NCBI GenBank assembly: GCA_964411125.1
Contig: CAYPJU010000022.1
Span: 1 to 64,000, forward strand
Reading direction: 5' to 3'
Length of the DNA: 64,000 nucleotides
DNA from: JBFIHF01 sp964411125
Lineage (GTDB): Bacteria; Myxococcota_A; Bradymonadia; Bradymonadales; Bradymonadaceae
The position numbers and the translations under genes were made by a program. The first letter of the stretch is position 1, and each line of letters begins with the position of its first letter. The notes under the pieces are model-generated. The model worked only from the letters and a program-made list of their open reading frames with translations. It was not told the origin of the DNA and did no database searches. Below are positions 43,419 to 52,248 of this stretch, in pieces.

Positions 43419-43455
43419 GTCCGCGTTGTGATCGACTGAGTTCGGGTTGTGATCG
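43414..43455. repeat. 21-base tandem duplication overlapping the hflX stop codon
   Basis: Two adjacent copies (43414-43434 and 43435-43455), 19 of 21 bases identical, each of the form ACTGAGTYCGSGTTGTGATC plus G. The hflX TGA (43416-43418) is in the first copy. It falls between convergent hflX and the M48 protease gene. Confidence 0.85.
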
Positions 43456-43471
43456 ACGGTAGGAACGCGGG

Positions 43472-45340
43472 TCAAACGACTCGAATCCCGTTTTTGCGGA
43501 TCTTCTTTCCGAGCTTTCGCAGCTCGCTCTCCGACATGTCGACCCAGCGCGAGGCGAACTCCAGCTCCACCTCCACCAGCTCCCCAATCTCCTGCTCGGC
43601 GCTCCTCGTGATCGGGCCCGTCTTTTTCTCGACGGCGAAGACGTAGAGCGGTTCCTCCGGAAAATGCTCGACGTCTTTCTGTGCGACGTCGATCCGAACC
43701 CGCCCCTGCCACGGCGCGAGCGCAGCTTCGAGCCGTGCGCGCGCCTCGGGTGTGAGCGCAGGGGGATGGAACGTGTCGTTTCGCGTGATGAGGGAGCGTT
43801 CGACGAGCGCGGCGTGCAGGTCCTGCTGAATCCGCTCGTAGCGATCGATCCACGGCTGAGCGTCCGTCCGAATGCCATGTGCGAGGTGATAGCCGATCAG
43901 AACCTCGCACGCATGGCACGCTCGGTGCGGCTCCGAGTCGTCTGCCGCCGCACGTTCGACCAGCCCCAGCCCCTCGAGCTCGGCATCGTCCAACAACATC
44001 TCGCCCAATTGCAGTGCGGTGTTCACGTCGTCCGGGTGCTCGTCCAGGATCGAGCGACACTCCCGAATCGCGTCCTCCTTCTCGGCCGTGACCGCGAGCA
44101 GCGCCGCGAATTCTTGCCAGTCCCCGAGCTCCAGGGCCCCTCGCTCAGCACGTAATGCGACCAGTTCCTCCAACCGCTGGCGATAGCCGCTGAGAGACTC
44201 CTGGGCCTCCGTCCACGCCTGCTCGGTCTGGGCCAGCCACTGGGCGCTGAACGCATCGAGAACGTCCCGGTACGCGTCCCCTAGATACGCTTCCGCCGCG
44301 TTCCGCTCGACCGGGCGCAGCTCCTCCGCCTCGACCCCGAGCGCGTCGAGCCGTTGCGCCAGCGACGGGTGCACATCGTCGTAGTCTGGCCCCGCTTCGA
44401 GCGCCTTCCGGACGAAGTTCGCTGTCCTCGAGCCGTCCAGCTCCGCGGCGACCCGCTCCAGTTCGTGATAGATCCCCGCCGGCGGTGGCTCCAGGCGCTT
44501 GAGTTTCTCCTGTACGCCGGGCCAGAAGACTTCTCCGTAGTAGCCCGCGACCCCGTTGATACGGCACAGCGCGGCGCCCGCGACCCGGGGGCTCGTGACC
44601 GCGGCAGCCGAGGCGTCCGCCTCGTACTCGTGGCGTCGCGCCAGCACGAACGAATACGCCCCGAAGTACGGAACGAACCAGTCGAAAAATCGACGGTACA
44701 AGAACGTCATGTTGGTCGTCTGTTCTACGTAGGTCGCGAGCCGATGCCACGTGATGCGCAGTCGATAGATCCACGCCGACGTCTTTCCGTGGTTTCCGGC
44801 CAGGTGCCCGAGCTCGTGCCCTACGACGGAGTCGAACTCTTCCGGCGTCATCGAAGCCATCAGATCGAGCCCGAGCACCAGGTAGTTCTTGTGCCAGCCG
44901 AGCAATCCGAGTCGAGGGATCCCGACGATCGCGGCGTTCAGGTCGCCGACGAGCAGGACGTGGTGAATGCGAGGGCCGTCGAGCCGCTCGCGAATCGCCT
45001 CGATGCGCTGGAAAAGCTCCGGGAATTCGTCGGCGGTGATCTCGGTCCCCTCCGGCGGAGGATAGTGGACCCAAAGTGCCCGGACGCTGCCGAGAAGCAG
45101 GTAGAACGCGGGGACGCCCGCGACGAACGCGATCTTCGCCGAGGCGACCCCCGGGTGGGCGACGAAGAGTACGACCACTAGCGTGACCGCGAGGAGTCCC
45201 GCGAGGATCAGCGCCCCTACGTACGCGAAGCCGAGCAGCGCGAGGGCGACCACCCTGGCGCGGTACGCAGCCGGGCTCGCCACAGCCGACCGTTCCAGGC
45301 GTTCGATGAGAGCGTCGTGTTCGGCGATCGTCCGGGACAT
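43472..45340 (-). CDS. M48-family membrane protease with a TPR-like tail
   Basis: 622 residues. Two N-terminal membrane segments (about 28-60 and 68-90) are followed by the M48 catalytic domain with VVGHELGHLAGNH (H175, E176, H179) and the downstream RRHEYEADASAAA carrying the third ligand. From about 350 the protein is helical and TPR-like (EECRSILDEHPDDVNTALQLGEMLLDDAELEGL), and it ends in an extra basic domain. Related Ste24/HtpX enzymes handle membrane-protein quality control. The enlarged C-terminal part is not typical and may recruit substrates. The uracil-DNA glycosylase gene is immediately upstream on the same strand. Confidence 0.9.
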   Translation of the reverse strand: MSRTIAEHDALIERLERSAVASPAAYRARVVALALLGFAYVGALILAGLLAVTLVVVLFVAHPGVASAKIAFVAGVPAFYLLLGSVRALWVHYPPPEGTEITADEFPELFQRIEAIRERLDGPRIHHVLLVGDLNAAIVGIPRLGLLGWHKNYLVLGLDLMASMTPEEFDSVVGHELGHLAGNHGKTSAWIYRLRITWHRLATYVEQTTNMTFLYRRFFDWFVPYFGAYSFVLARRHEYEADASAAAVTSPRVAGAALCRINGVAGYYGEVFWPGVQEKLKRLEPPPAGIYHELERVAAELDGSRTANFVRKALEAGPDYDDVHPSLAQRLDALGVEAEELRPVERNAAEAYLGDAYRDVLDAFSAQWLAQTEQAWTEAQESLSGYRQRLEELVALRAERGALELGDWQEFAALLAVTAEKEDAIRECRSILDEHPDDVNTALQLGEMLLDDAELEGLGLVERAAADDSEPHRACHACEVLIGYHLAHGIRTDAQPWIDRYERIQQDLHAALVERSLITRNDTFHPPALTPEARARLEAALAPWQGRVRIDVAQKDVEHFPEEPLYVFAVEKKTGPITRSAEQEIGELVEVELEFASRWVDMSESELRKLGKKIRKNGIRVV

Positions 45341-45384
45341 CGGTCACTCCGTTGGGCGCGCCGGCGGCGCGGGGGACACGAGGA

Positions 45385-46332
45385 TCAACGCCGTTCGAGC
45401 CCCAGTTTCTTCATCACCTTTTGCAGATCTTCCCAGGCTGCGCGCTTCCCGCCCTCGTTCCGCAGCAGGTAGGCGGGGTGATACGTCGGCATCAGGTCGA
45501 TCTCGCCGAACGTGTGCCACCGTCCCCGGATCTTGCCGAGAGCCCCGTCGTTTCGAGTGAGCGTGTTGCTCGCGAACTTGCCGAGCGCGACGATGACCTC
45601 CGGGTTCACCATCTCGATCTGCTTGCGTAGGAACGGCGCGCAGCGGGCGACCTCCTGCGGCTCCGGATCGCGGTTGTTCGGAGGCCGGCACTTCACCACG
45701 TTGCAGATGTAGACGTCGTCGCGCTTCAGCCCCATCGCCCCGATCATTTTGTCGAGGAGCTGGCCCGCCTTCCCCACGAACGGTTCACCCTGGAGGTCCT
45801 CGTCGCGACCGGGGCCTTCGCCGACGAACATCAACCGGGCGTGCGGGTTTCCGACACCGAAGACGATGTTCTGCCGGTGCTCGCAGAGGCCGCAGCGTGT
45901 GCAGTCTCCGATGTACTCACGCAACATTTCGAGGCGCTTCGCCGGATCGGTCTCGGCGGGGACTTCCGCCTTCTGATTCGGGGCGCTGGGCTGCGCGAAG
46001 ACCGGTCGAGGCGCGGCGCCGAAGGAGTCGTTCTTCCAGAGGGCGGCGGTGGCTGGAGCCGCCGCGCTTGCCGGGGGTTCGACTTTCGCGACGGGGGCCT
46101 GCACAGCGGGCCTGTCCGCCGGGCGAGGCGCTTCCTCGCGTGGTTCCGGAGCAGCGGGCGTCGGCGGAGCCATCGCACGCCGCAACTTCGCCTCTGCCAT
46201 CTGAGCCCGCGAACGCTGCGCCGCGACCACTTCCTCGTCAGATGCCGGGACGACCCCCCCGTGAGGGACGGATTGCCACTGAAGGTACTGCCGCAGGTCG
46301 CGCACGAGCGCATGAAGTTCGGAACGACTCAT
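45385..46332 (-). CDS. udg: Type 4 uracil-DNA glycosylase (Fe-S)
   Basis: 315 residues from ATG 46332. The enzyme removes uracil from DNA. The [4Fe-4S] cysteines are visible: C144 and C147 in DCTRCGLC, C215 in VVKCRPPNNR and C231 in EVARCAPFL. The active-site segment is VGEGPGRDEDLQGEPFVGKAGQLLD, and the second motif MPTYHPAYLLRN is at about 280. An N-terminal extension of about 125 Ala/Pro-rich residues is unusual for the family and looks disordered. The M48 gene starts 44 bases downstream, on the same strand. Confidence 0.94.
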   Translation of the reverse strand: MSRSELHALVRDLRQYLQWQSVPHGGVVPASDEEVVAAQRSRAQMAEAKLRRAMAPPTPAAPEPREEAPRPADRPAVQAPVAKVEPPASAAAPATAALWKNDSFGAAPRPVFAQPSAPNQKAEVPAETDPAKRLEMLREYIGDCTRCGLCEHRQNIVFGVGNPHARLMFVGEGPGRDEDLQGEPFVGKAGQLLDKMIGAMGLKRDDVYICNVVKCRPPNNRDPEPQEVARCAPFLRKQIEMVNPEVIVALGKFASNTLTRNDGALGKIRGRWHTFGEIDLMPTYHPAYLLRNEGGKRAAWEDLQKVMKKLGLERR

Positions 46333-46434
46333 CACCCGAAACATACCACGGGGCGAGGGGAGCGTCGCGGGTGGAACGTTTCGACCGTGCCCGCTTCGGT
46401 GGTACGATGCCATCGTTCCGCACAAGGTCCGCTG

Positions 46435-48144
46435 GTGCCGCGCTTTTTCGTACACTTCATCGTTTTCGCTCTCGTGCTCTGCTCGGGCTGTGGCGACGAA
46501 CGTTGTCGAAGCGACGAGGACTGCGCTGCGGAACAGGTCTGCGTCGCGACCGGCGGTGTCTTTTTCGGCGGCCCGGTCTGTATCTCCCTCGCAGATCCCG
46601 CGCAGGATGCCGCGGCCGTGGCAGATCTCGGATCCCGCGACATCGGAGCCCGCGACCTCGGATCCCCGCCCGACGTGGGAAGGCGCGACGCAGCCGAACC
46701 GCAGGGCTCGGACGCGGGGAACGGTGACCTCGGTGGCGACGCCGAGGCGATCGATCTCGGAGCGGACGCGGCCGACATGGCAGACTGCGAGACCCTCCGA
46801 GCGCAGGCGTGCGGGGCGGCCGGCGCGACCTGCGGGCTGCTCGACGGAACGACTGTCTGCGACGAGCCCGTGCTGTGCGGCGACTGTGTAGCGCCTGAAA
46901 CCTGTGGAGGCGACGGCGTGCCGAACCAATGCGGCTGCGCCTCAGAGTCCGCCGACGAGTTCTGCGCTCGACTCGTCGCCACGTGTGACGAGCTCACCGC
47001 TGCCGACACCTGCGGCGTCGAGCGGACCGAAGACTGCGGCACCTGCACCCCCCCGGCGACCTGTGGAGGGGGTGGCACCGCGAACGTGTGCGCCTGTCCT
47101 TCTCAGAGCGACGTCGACTTCTGTGCGGACAACCAGGCGGAGTGCGGTCCTCTCTCGGCGATCGACGACTGCGGCGCGATGCGGCAGGTCGATTGCGGTG
47201 CGTGCCTCCCCGCGACGACCTGTGTCGCCGGAGGGTGCGTCCCCGACCGCGACGACGACGATGTCCCTGACACCGATGACAACTGCCCCGACACGGCGAA
47301 CGCCGATCAGGCGAATGGCGATCAGGACCTCTACGGCGATGCCTGCGACAATTGCCCCACGGCTCGAAACGACGGGCAGGTCGACGGGGACGGCGACGGA
47401 GTGGGGGACGCCTGCGACAACTGTGTCTTCACTGCGAACCCCGCCCAGAACGATTGGGACGGAAACGGCATCGGTGACGCCTGTGACATTCGGGTCGCGT
47501 CGACCCGGACCGACACCACCCTGGACCAGAACCTGCTCGAACTCTCACTCTCGGTCACCGGGCTGCAAGATCCCCTGATCCTCCTCGCCGTGGCACATTC
47601 GGGGTTGCCCCCTTCCGACGGTGCAGCGCTCGATGTCGCCGGGATGGGGGCGACCTGGCAATCGCAGGGAGCGGACTGCGTCGGAGCCTTCGACGCCGTC
47701 CTAGAGGTCTTCCTGGCAGAGATCCCGGCCGGCTCCCCCAACGGCACGGTCAAGGTCGACCTTTCGGAGGTCGCGCCGGTCGCGGCTGTCGCGACCGCGA
47801 TCGTGCTCGAACATGCAGCGAGCGCCCGGACCGTGAGCGCCTCCTCGGCCACCTGCGGTGACTCGGCTCCCGCCACGGACTACGAGTACCGATTCGACCT
47901 GAACGCTCGCGAGGCCCCCTTCAACTTCGTGGCCTTCGGCGCGTCGTCGACGAACCATAAGCCGGTCCCCGCACCGTTCTTCCGGATGACGGAAGTCACC
48001 GACGAGACCGCATCGTCCATCACCCTCGTCTCCACGACGTTTCCCACCGGCACCATCCCGCGCTCCGACTTCGGGATCGCGGGCACGTTCAGCCCGGACG
48101 TCGCGGACTGGATCGCTCGCGGCATCTTCGTGACGCCGCCCTGA
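46435..48144 (+). CDS. Lipoprotein with Cys-rich units and thrombospondin type-3-like calcium repeats
   Basis: 569 residues from GTG 46435. A signal ends in VLCSGC (lipid-bearing C16 or C19). Then CRSDEDCAAEQVC, an Asp/Gly spacer (DLGSRDIGARDLGSPPD), and four Cys units (TCGVERTEDCGTCTPPATC and similar). Residues 265-340 carry DRDDDDVPDTDDNCPDTANADQ and GDGDGVGDACDNC, the calcium-binding type-3 repeat of thrombospondin and OmpA-like proteins. The last 220 residues form an unrecognised beta-rich domain. It would sit at the cell surface. Confidence 0.84.
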   Translation: MPRFFVHFIVFALVLCSGCGDERCRSDEDCAAEQVCVATGGVFFGGPVCISLADPAQDAAAVADLGSRDIGARDLGSPPDVGRRDAAEPQGSDAGNGDLGGDAEAIDLGADAADMADCETLRAQACGAAGATCGLLDGTTVCDEPVLCGDCVAPETCGGDGVPNQCGCASESADEFCARLVATCDELTAADTCGVERTEDCGTCTPPATCGGGGTANVCACPSQSDVDFCADNQAECGPLSAIDDCGAMRQVDCGACLPATTCVAGGCVPDRDDDDVPDTDDNCPDTANADQANGDQDLYGDACDNCPTARNDGQVDGDGDGVGDACDNCVFTANPAQNDWDGNGIGDACDIRVASTRTDTTLDQNLLELSLSVTGLQDPLILLAVAHSGLPPSDGAALDVAGMGATWQSQGADCVGAFDAVLEVFLAEIPAGSPNGTVKVDLSEVAPVAAVATAIVLEHAASARTVSASSATCGDSAPATDYEYRFDLNAREAPFNFVAFGASSTNHKPVPAPFFRMTEVTDETASSITLVSTTFPTGTIPRSDFGIAGTFSPDVADWIARGIFVTPP

Positions 48145-48228
48145 ACCGCGGACCGGTCCTGGTCCCGACGTTGCCTCACGTCGCGGTTTGTGGCAGGTTC
48201 CCGCCGTCTCCTGCCCCGGTGATCATCC

Positions 48229-49194
48229 GTGCAATTCGAAGAATCTCGGTCCATTCGCAGTTTCGTCGGCCGCATCGATCCCGGCGACGACATCGTGGAA
48301 GCTCTCACGCTCCTCTGCTCCGCGAACGACATCGGCGCCGCCGAAGTCCGGGTCTACGGCACCCTCGAGGACATCGACGTCGTGCGGTTCGACTCGAAAT
48401 CGAAAGAGTATCGCTCCGTGGTGGAACATCAGGGAACGGTCGATGTCGTGCAGTTCTCCGGAAACATGACGCGGCTCGGAGATCAGCCCGTGCTTCGCGC
48501 CGACGCTCTGCTCGCGATTGACGGGCCGGTCGGGCAGCAGTTCGTCTTCGGCCAGTTGCGGCGAGCCATCGCAGTCGATTGCGAGTTCGTAGTCCAGGCC
48601 TTCGCTGACGTCGAACTGCGCCGTAAGCTCGACCCCGCCACGGGCCGCTTCCCGATCGAGTCGATCGAGTCGACCGGCGCGCCCGCGCCCGCCGGGGCAG
48701 CCGGCGCGCCGCGTGAAGCCGAAGTGCAGCCTCGCCCGATCGAGCGCCGCCGCGAGGCTCCTCCGACGATCGCCGAGCCCGCCCTCGCTCGAAAGCCCCA
48801 GACACTCGCCGACGACAGCAGCTCCGACGCTTCCGAAGCCGACGAAGCGCCTGCCAGCTCCATGAGCTGGGACGATGCCGTCGCCGAATCCGAGAAGATC
48901 AAACCCGCACGACAGCGCGAACGCCGACCCATCCCGACTCGCGCCGAGCGAGAGAAAGACTCCGAAGACGTTTACGGAGAGTACGATTTCGACGAGCCGA
49001 TTTTGAAGCCCGGGGACATGCTCGACCATCCTAAGCTCGGAGAGTGCCGCGTCATCCGCGTCGAAGACGACGACTACGCGCACATCCGACTGTCGCGAGG
49101 ACAGATCCGAAAGCTCGCGCTGGAGATCGTGGAGCTCGAGTTTCAGGAAGAGCGCGACGGGAAGAACGTGTTCAAGGTTCGAGTGAGAAAGTGA
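48229..49194 (+). CDS. PPC/DUF296-like protein lacking the metal histidines, with a C-terminal SH3-like domain
   Basis: 321 residues from GTG 48229. The N-terminal 135 residues follow the PPC/DUF296 fold (FVGRIDPGDDIVEALTLLC, AAEVRVYGTLEDIDVVRF, VVQFSGNMTRLGDQPVLRADALLAIDG), but the HxH and GGHL residues of metal-binding members are replaced by RADA and FVFGQL. A disordered Ala/Pro/Arg stretch lies in the middle. The last 70 residues, PGDMLDHPKLGECRVIRVEDDDYAHIRL, form a small beta domain (SH3/KOW-like). The protein may bind DNA or RNA. The GTGA overlap with the NudL gene ties it to a CoA-related run. Confidence 0.75.
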   Translation: MQFEESRSIRSFVGRIDPGDDIVEALTLLCSANDIGAAEVRVYGTLEDIDVVRFDSKSKEYRSVVEHQGTVDVVQFSGNMTRLGDQPVLRADALLAIDGPVGQQFVFGQLRRAIAVDCEFVVQAFADVELRRKLDPATGRFPIESIESTGAPAPAGAAGAPREAEVQPRPIERRREAPPTIAEPALARKPQTLADDSSSDASEADEAPASSMSWDDAVAESEKIKPARQRERRPIPTRAEREKDSEDVYGEYDFDEPILKPGDMLDHPKLGECRVIRVEDDDYAHIRLSRGQIRKLALEIVELEFQEERDGKNVFKVRVRK

Positions 49195-49778
49195 CCCCCG
49201 AAGACGTCCGAGCGCGATTGCGAGACCTGGAGCTGACGCCACGTCGGCGCACCCGGGAGTTCGCCGAGCTCGAGAAGACCTTCGGGAAGCTCCGACCTGC
49301 CGCCGTGCTCGCGCCGCTGACGGAGCGAGACGGCCGCTTCGAGGTCGTCGTGACCAAGCGGGCCGAGACGCTTCGCAAGCACGCGGGCCAGTTCAGCTTC
49401 CCCGGCGGTCGAAAAGACCCCACCGACACCGACCTGCTCTACACCGCGCTGCGCGAGACCCACGAAGAGATCGCCATCCGTCCCGACGACGTCTCCGTCT
49501 TCGGCGCGCTGATGAGCATGCCCACCGTTACTTCCTACGACGTCACGATGTTCGTGGGTGAGTTCGAAAGTCCCTATGAACTCGTCGGAAATCCGGCGGA
49601 GATCGACACCATCGTACACATCCCCCTGAACCTGCTCCCGCAGATCCATCGCACCGAACCCGCGCAATGGAACGGGCACGAGTTCGAGATGCACTTCTTC
49701 GAGTACGGTGAGCACGTCGTCTGGGGAGCGACGGCGTACATGCTGCACTGTATGCTGCAGTTTCTGAGAATGGCGTGA
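49191..49778 (+). CDS. nudL: NUDIX hydrolase of the NudL/YeaB (CoA pyrophosphatase) type
   Basis: 195 residues from GTG 49191. The block KHAGQFSFPGGRKDPTDTDLLYTALRETHEEIAI matches the NudL NUDIX signature closely, including HAGQ before the glycine and the REXXEE helix. NudL enzymes cut CoA and its thioesters to phosphopantetheine. The next gene, eight bases on, is coaBC, which makes 4'-phosphopantetheine, so degradation and synthesis of the cofactor are neighbours. The upstream overlap joins it with the PPC-like protein. Confidence 0.9.
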   Translation: MTPEDVRARLRDLELTPRRRTREFAELEKTFGKLRPAAVLAPLTERDGRFEVVVTKRAETLRKHAGQFSFPGGRKDPTDTDLLYTALRETHEEIAIRPDDVSVFGALMSMPTVTSYDVTMFVGEFESPYELVGNPAEIDTIVHIPLNLLPQIHRTEPAQWNGHEFEMHFFEYGEHVVWGATAYMLHCMLQFLRMA

Positions 49779-49785
49779 GGCTTCC

Positions 49786-50970
49786 ATGCGTGTATTGCTA
49801 GCGGTGAGCGGTGGCATCGCCGCGTACAAGTCGGCCGAGATCGTGCGGGCTTTCGTCAAGCGCGGTGACGAGGTGCGGGTCGTCATGACCGAGTCCGCGA
49901 CCGAGTTCATCACACCGCTGACGCTGCAGGTGTTGAGCTCGAACCGGGTAGGGCTCGAACTCTTCGATCCGACCTACGAGAGCGAGATCGGACACATCGA
50001 GCTCGCTCGCTGGCCCGATGTCGTTCTCGTCGCCCCGGCCACCGCCAACACGATCGCAAAGCTCGCCCACGGCTTCTCGGACAACTTGCTGACCACGGTC
50101 ATTTGCGCGACCACGGCCCCGGTGGTCGTCGCGCCAGCGATGAACACCCAGATGTATCTGGACGCCGCCGTCCAGCGGAACCTGCAGACGCTCCGTGACC
50201 TCGGGTACGCTCTGATCGACCCCGATCTCGGAGAGCTCGCCTGCAAAGAGGTCGGCCCCGGGCGGCTTCCCGACGCCGACGTCCTCGTCAGCCAGGTCGT
50301 GCGGGCTACTCTGCCGAGTTCGCTCGGCGGAAAGAGGGTGGTCGTGACGGCCGGCCCGACCCGGGAACACGTCGACCCCGCACGCTTCCTTTCGAACCCT
50401 TCCTCGGGACGAATGGGGTTCGAACTCGCCCGAGCCGCGCAGGCCTTCGGAGCCGAGGTGACCCTGGTCAGTGGGCCGACCGAACTCGTCACTCCCTACG
50501 GGGTGCATCGCGTCGACGTCACCTCGGCGGCCGAAATGTACGAGGCCGTGATGGAAGCTGCGAAGGGCTCCCACGTCGTCGTGAAGGCGGCGGCCGTCGC
50601 CGACTGGAAACCTCGTAAGGCCTCGGAACGCAAGGCCGAGAAGGTCGACGGTCCGAAGAAACTCGAGCTCGTCCGGACCAAAGACATTCTGAGCGAGCTG
50701 GCGCGCTTGCCCGATGCCGAGCGTCCGCTCCTCGTCGGTTTCGCCGCAGAATCCCACGACGTCGAAGCCCGCGGGATCACCAAGCGTGACCGAAAGGACG
50801 TCGATGTCATCGTCGCCAACAAGATCGGCGGGCCGAACTCGACGTTCGCCTCGGCCGACGCGCACGTCTGCTTCGTCACGGCGTCTGGCGCCGAGTGGCT
50901 CGAGATCGGTTCCAAAGAGGCGGTCGCTCGCGAGATCTGGAGCCGGGTCGTAGGCCTTCTCCCGCGCTGA
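49786..50970 (+). CDS. coaBC: Bifunctional phosphopantothenoylcysteine decarboxylase/synthetase
   Basis: 394 residues, normal for CoaBC. The flavoprotein decarboxylase (1-180) has LLAVSGGIAAYKS, the catalytic His in GHIELARWPD (H70), VAPAMNTQMY (117-124) and ACKEVGPGRLPD (C153). The synthetase half has TAGPTREHVDPARFLSNPSSGRMGFELARAA, KAAAVADWKP and ANKIGGPNSTF. It makes 4'-phosphopantetheine from 4'-phosphopantothenate and cysteine. It follows nudL by seven bases. Confidence 0.97.
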   Translation: MRVLLAVSGGIAAYKSAEIVRAFVKRGDEVRVVMTESATEFITPLTLQVLSSNRVGLELFDPTYESEIGHIELARWPDVVLVAPATANTIAKLAHGFSDNLLTTVICATTAPVVVAPAMNTQMYLDAAVQRNLQTLRDLGYALIDPDLGELACKEVGPGRLPDADVLVSQVVRATLPSSLGGKRVVVTAGPTREHVDPARFLSNPSSGRMGFELARAAQAFGAEVTLVSGPTELVTPYGVHRVDVTSAAEMYEAVMEAAKGSHVVVKAAAVADWKPRKASERKAEKVDGPKKLELVRTKDILSELARLPDAERPLLVGFAAESHDVEARGITKRDRKDVDVIVANKIGGPNSTFASADAHVCFVTASGAEWLEIGSKEAVAREIWSRVVGLLPR

Positions 50971-51146
50971 AGGTCATGGCAGTTTTCTGAGAGTCCGTGT
51001 CGAATTGCTCGGATTTTTGAGGAATCGCGCGCTCTCGATTCGCCCACCATCGTCGATCTTCCCCGTCAGCCGGAGACTTTCCGGCCTCCCCCCCTCGCTG
51101 GCCCGTGCGTTGCATTCTCGTCCCTGGAACTCGATCCGACGGATGA

Positions 51147-52238
51147 ATGATGCGAACCCACTTCTACGCGCTGGTCTCCTCTCTGCTCTTGCTGGTCGGC
51201 TGTACAGCGGGCCTCGATGGCCCTGACCGCCAGCCTCAATGCGACGCCGAGCGACGGTGTGCGGGCGACCAGCCTGCTGTCTGCGGCGTCGACGGAGTTC
51301 GTTATCCGTGCGCCTCGCAAGCCGGTTGCCTCGGCGTCCCAGTCGATCCTTTCGGTGAGGCATGTAGGACCGACGTCGTCCAAGACTGCCCCGCACCGCA
51401 GGTCTGCCCGATCGGATGCGACACCTTCGTCCGCCCCGACGGCTGCGAGACGTGCACATGCGACGAAGAACCCCCGCCGCAATGTGAAGAGATCCAATGC
51501 GCAAACTGGTGCCCCAACGGCTACGGGACCGACGAGGACGGTTGTCCGTCGTGCTGGTGTCTCCCCGAAGAGGGGTGCGGTGACGTCTTCTGCCCCGAAG
51601 CAGAGGGCTGCTATCTCGGCGATGGGTGCGAATGCGTCTGCGACACGTGCCCGCCGATCGACGAGGAGGAATGCCTCGCGCAGCCGGGATGCAAGATCGC
51701 CTACGACGACGCCGACGACGGATGCGCCAGTTGCGAGTGCGAACCGGTCGACCCGCCGATCTGCGAGCAGCATCTCTGTTACCGCGCCTGTCCTTACGGT
51801 CATCTGATGATCGACGGGTGTCCGACGTGCGAATGCAACGAGCCATGCGACGACCTCATCTGCGAAGTCGATTGTCCCCGTCAGGTCGACCCTCGCACCG
51901 GGTGCGTATCGGGCTGCGCCTGTGCCGAGCCCGAATGTCCCGACGTGGACTGCGCGCTGGCCTGCGAACACGGCTTTCGCCCCGACCCTTCGGGGTGTGA
52001 GACCTGCGAGTGCCGCGGAGCGTCCTGCTCGTCGAACGCGGAGTGCCCCGCAGGAGAATGGTGCAACGACTTCGGAGGAACTGCGTTGGTCGGAGAATGC
52101 TGGAAGATCGAGGCATGTGAGACGGATGCCGATTGTCCCGACAATCGTCCCTGCGGATTCTTCTACGAGCCGGGATGTTGCCCGCCACTCACGAACTGTG
52201 AAGACAGTCTTCCAGGTTGTCCCCTTCAGTGCCTCTGA
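51147..52238 (+). CDS. Cys-rich lipoprotein with antistasin-like repeats
   Basis: 363 residues, ATG 51147 (two adjacent ATGs). The signal ends LLLLVGC, C19. The mature protein is dominated by Cys-containing units such as CPIGCDTFVRPDGCETCTC, CANWCPNGYGTDEDGCPSCWC, CPYGHLMIDGCPTCEC and CALACEHGFRPDPSGCETCEC. These match the antistasin/protease-inhibitor type repeat of animal and bacterial secreted proteins. It may inhibit or bind proteases, but no experiment-like evidence is in the sequence. The 176 bases before it show no clear promoter. Confidence 0.82.
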   Translation: MMRTHFYALVSSLLLLVGCTAGLDGPDRQPQCDAERRCAGDQPAVCGVDGVRYPCASQAGCLGVPVDPFGEACRTDVVQDCPAPQVCPIGCDTFVRPDGCETCTCDEEPPPQCEEIQCANWCPNGYGTDEDGCPSCWCLPEEGCGDVFCPEAEGCYLGDGCECVCDTCPPIDEEECLAQPGCKIAYDDADDGCASCECEPVDPPICEQHLCYRACPYGHLMIDGCPTCECNEPCDDLICEVDCPRQVDPRTGCVSGCACAEPECPDVDCALACEHGFRPDPSGCETCECRGASCSSNAECPAGEWCNDFGGTALVGECWKIEACETDADCPDNRPCGFFYEPGCCPPLTNCEDSLPGCPLQCL

Positions 52239-52248
52239 GTGACCGCGG

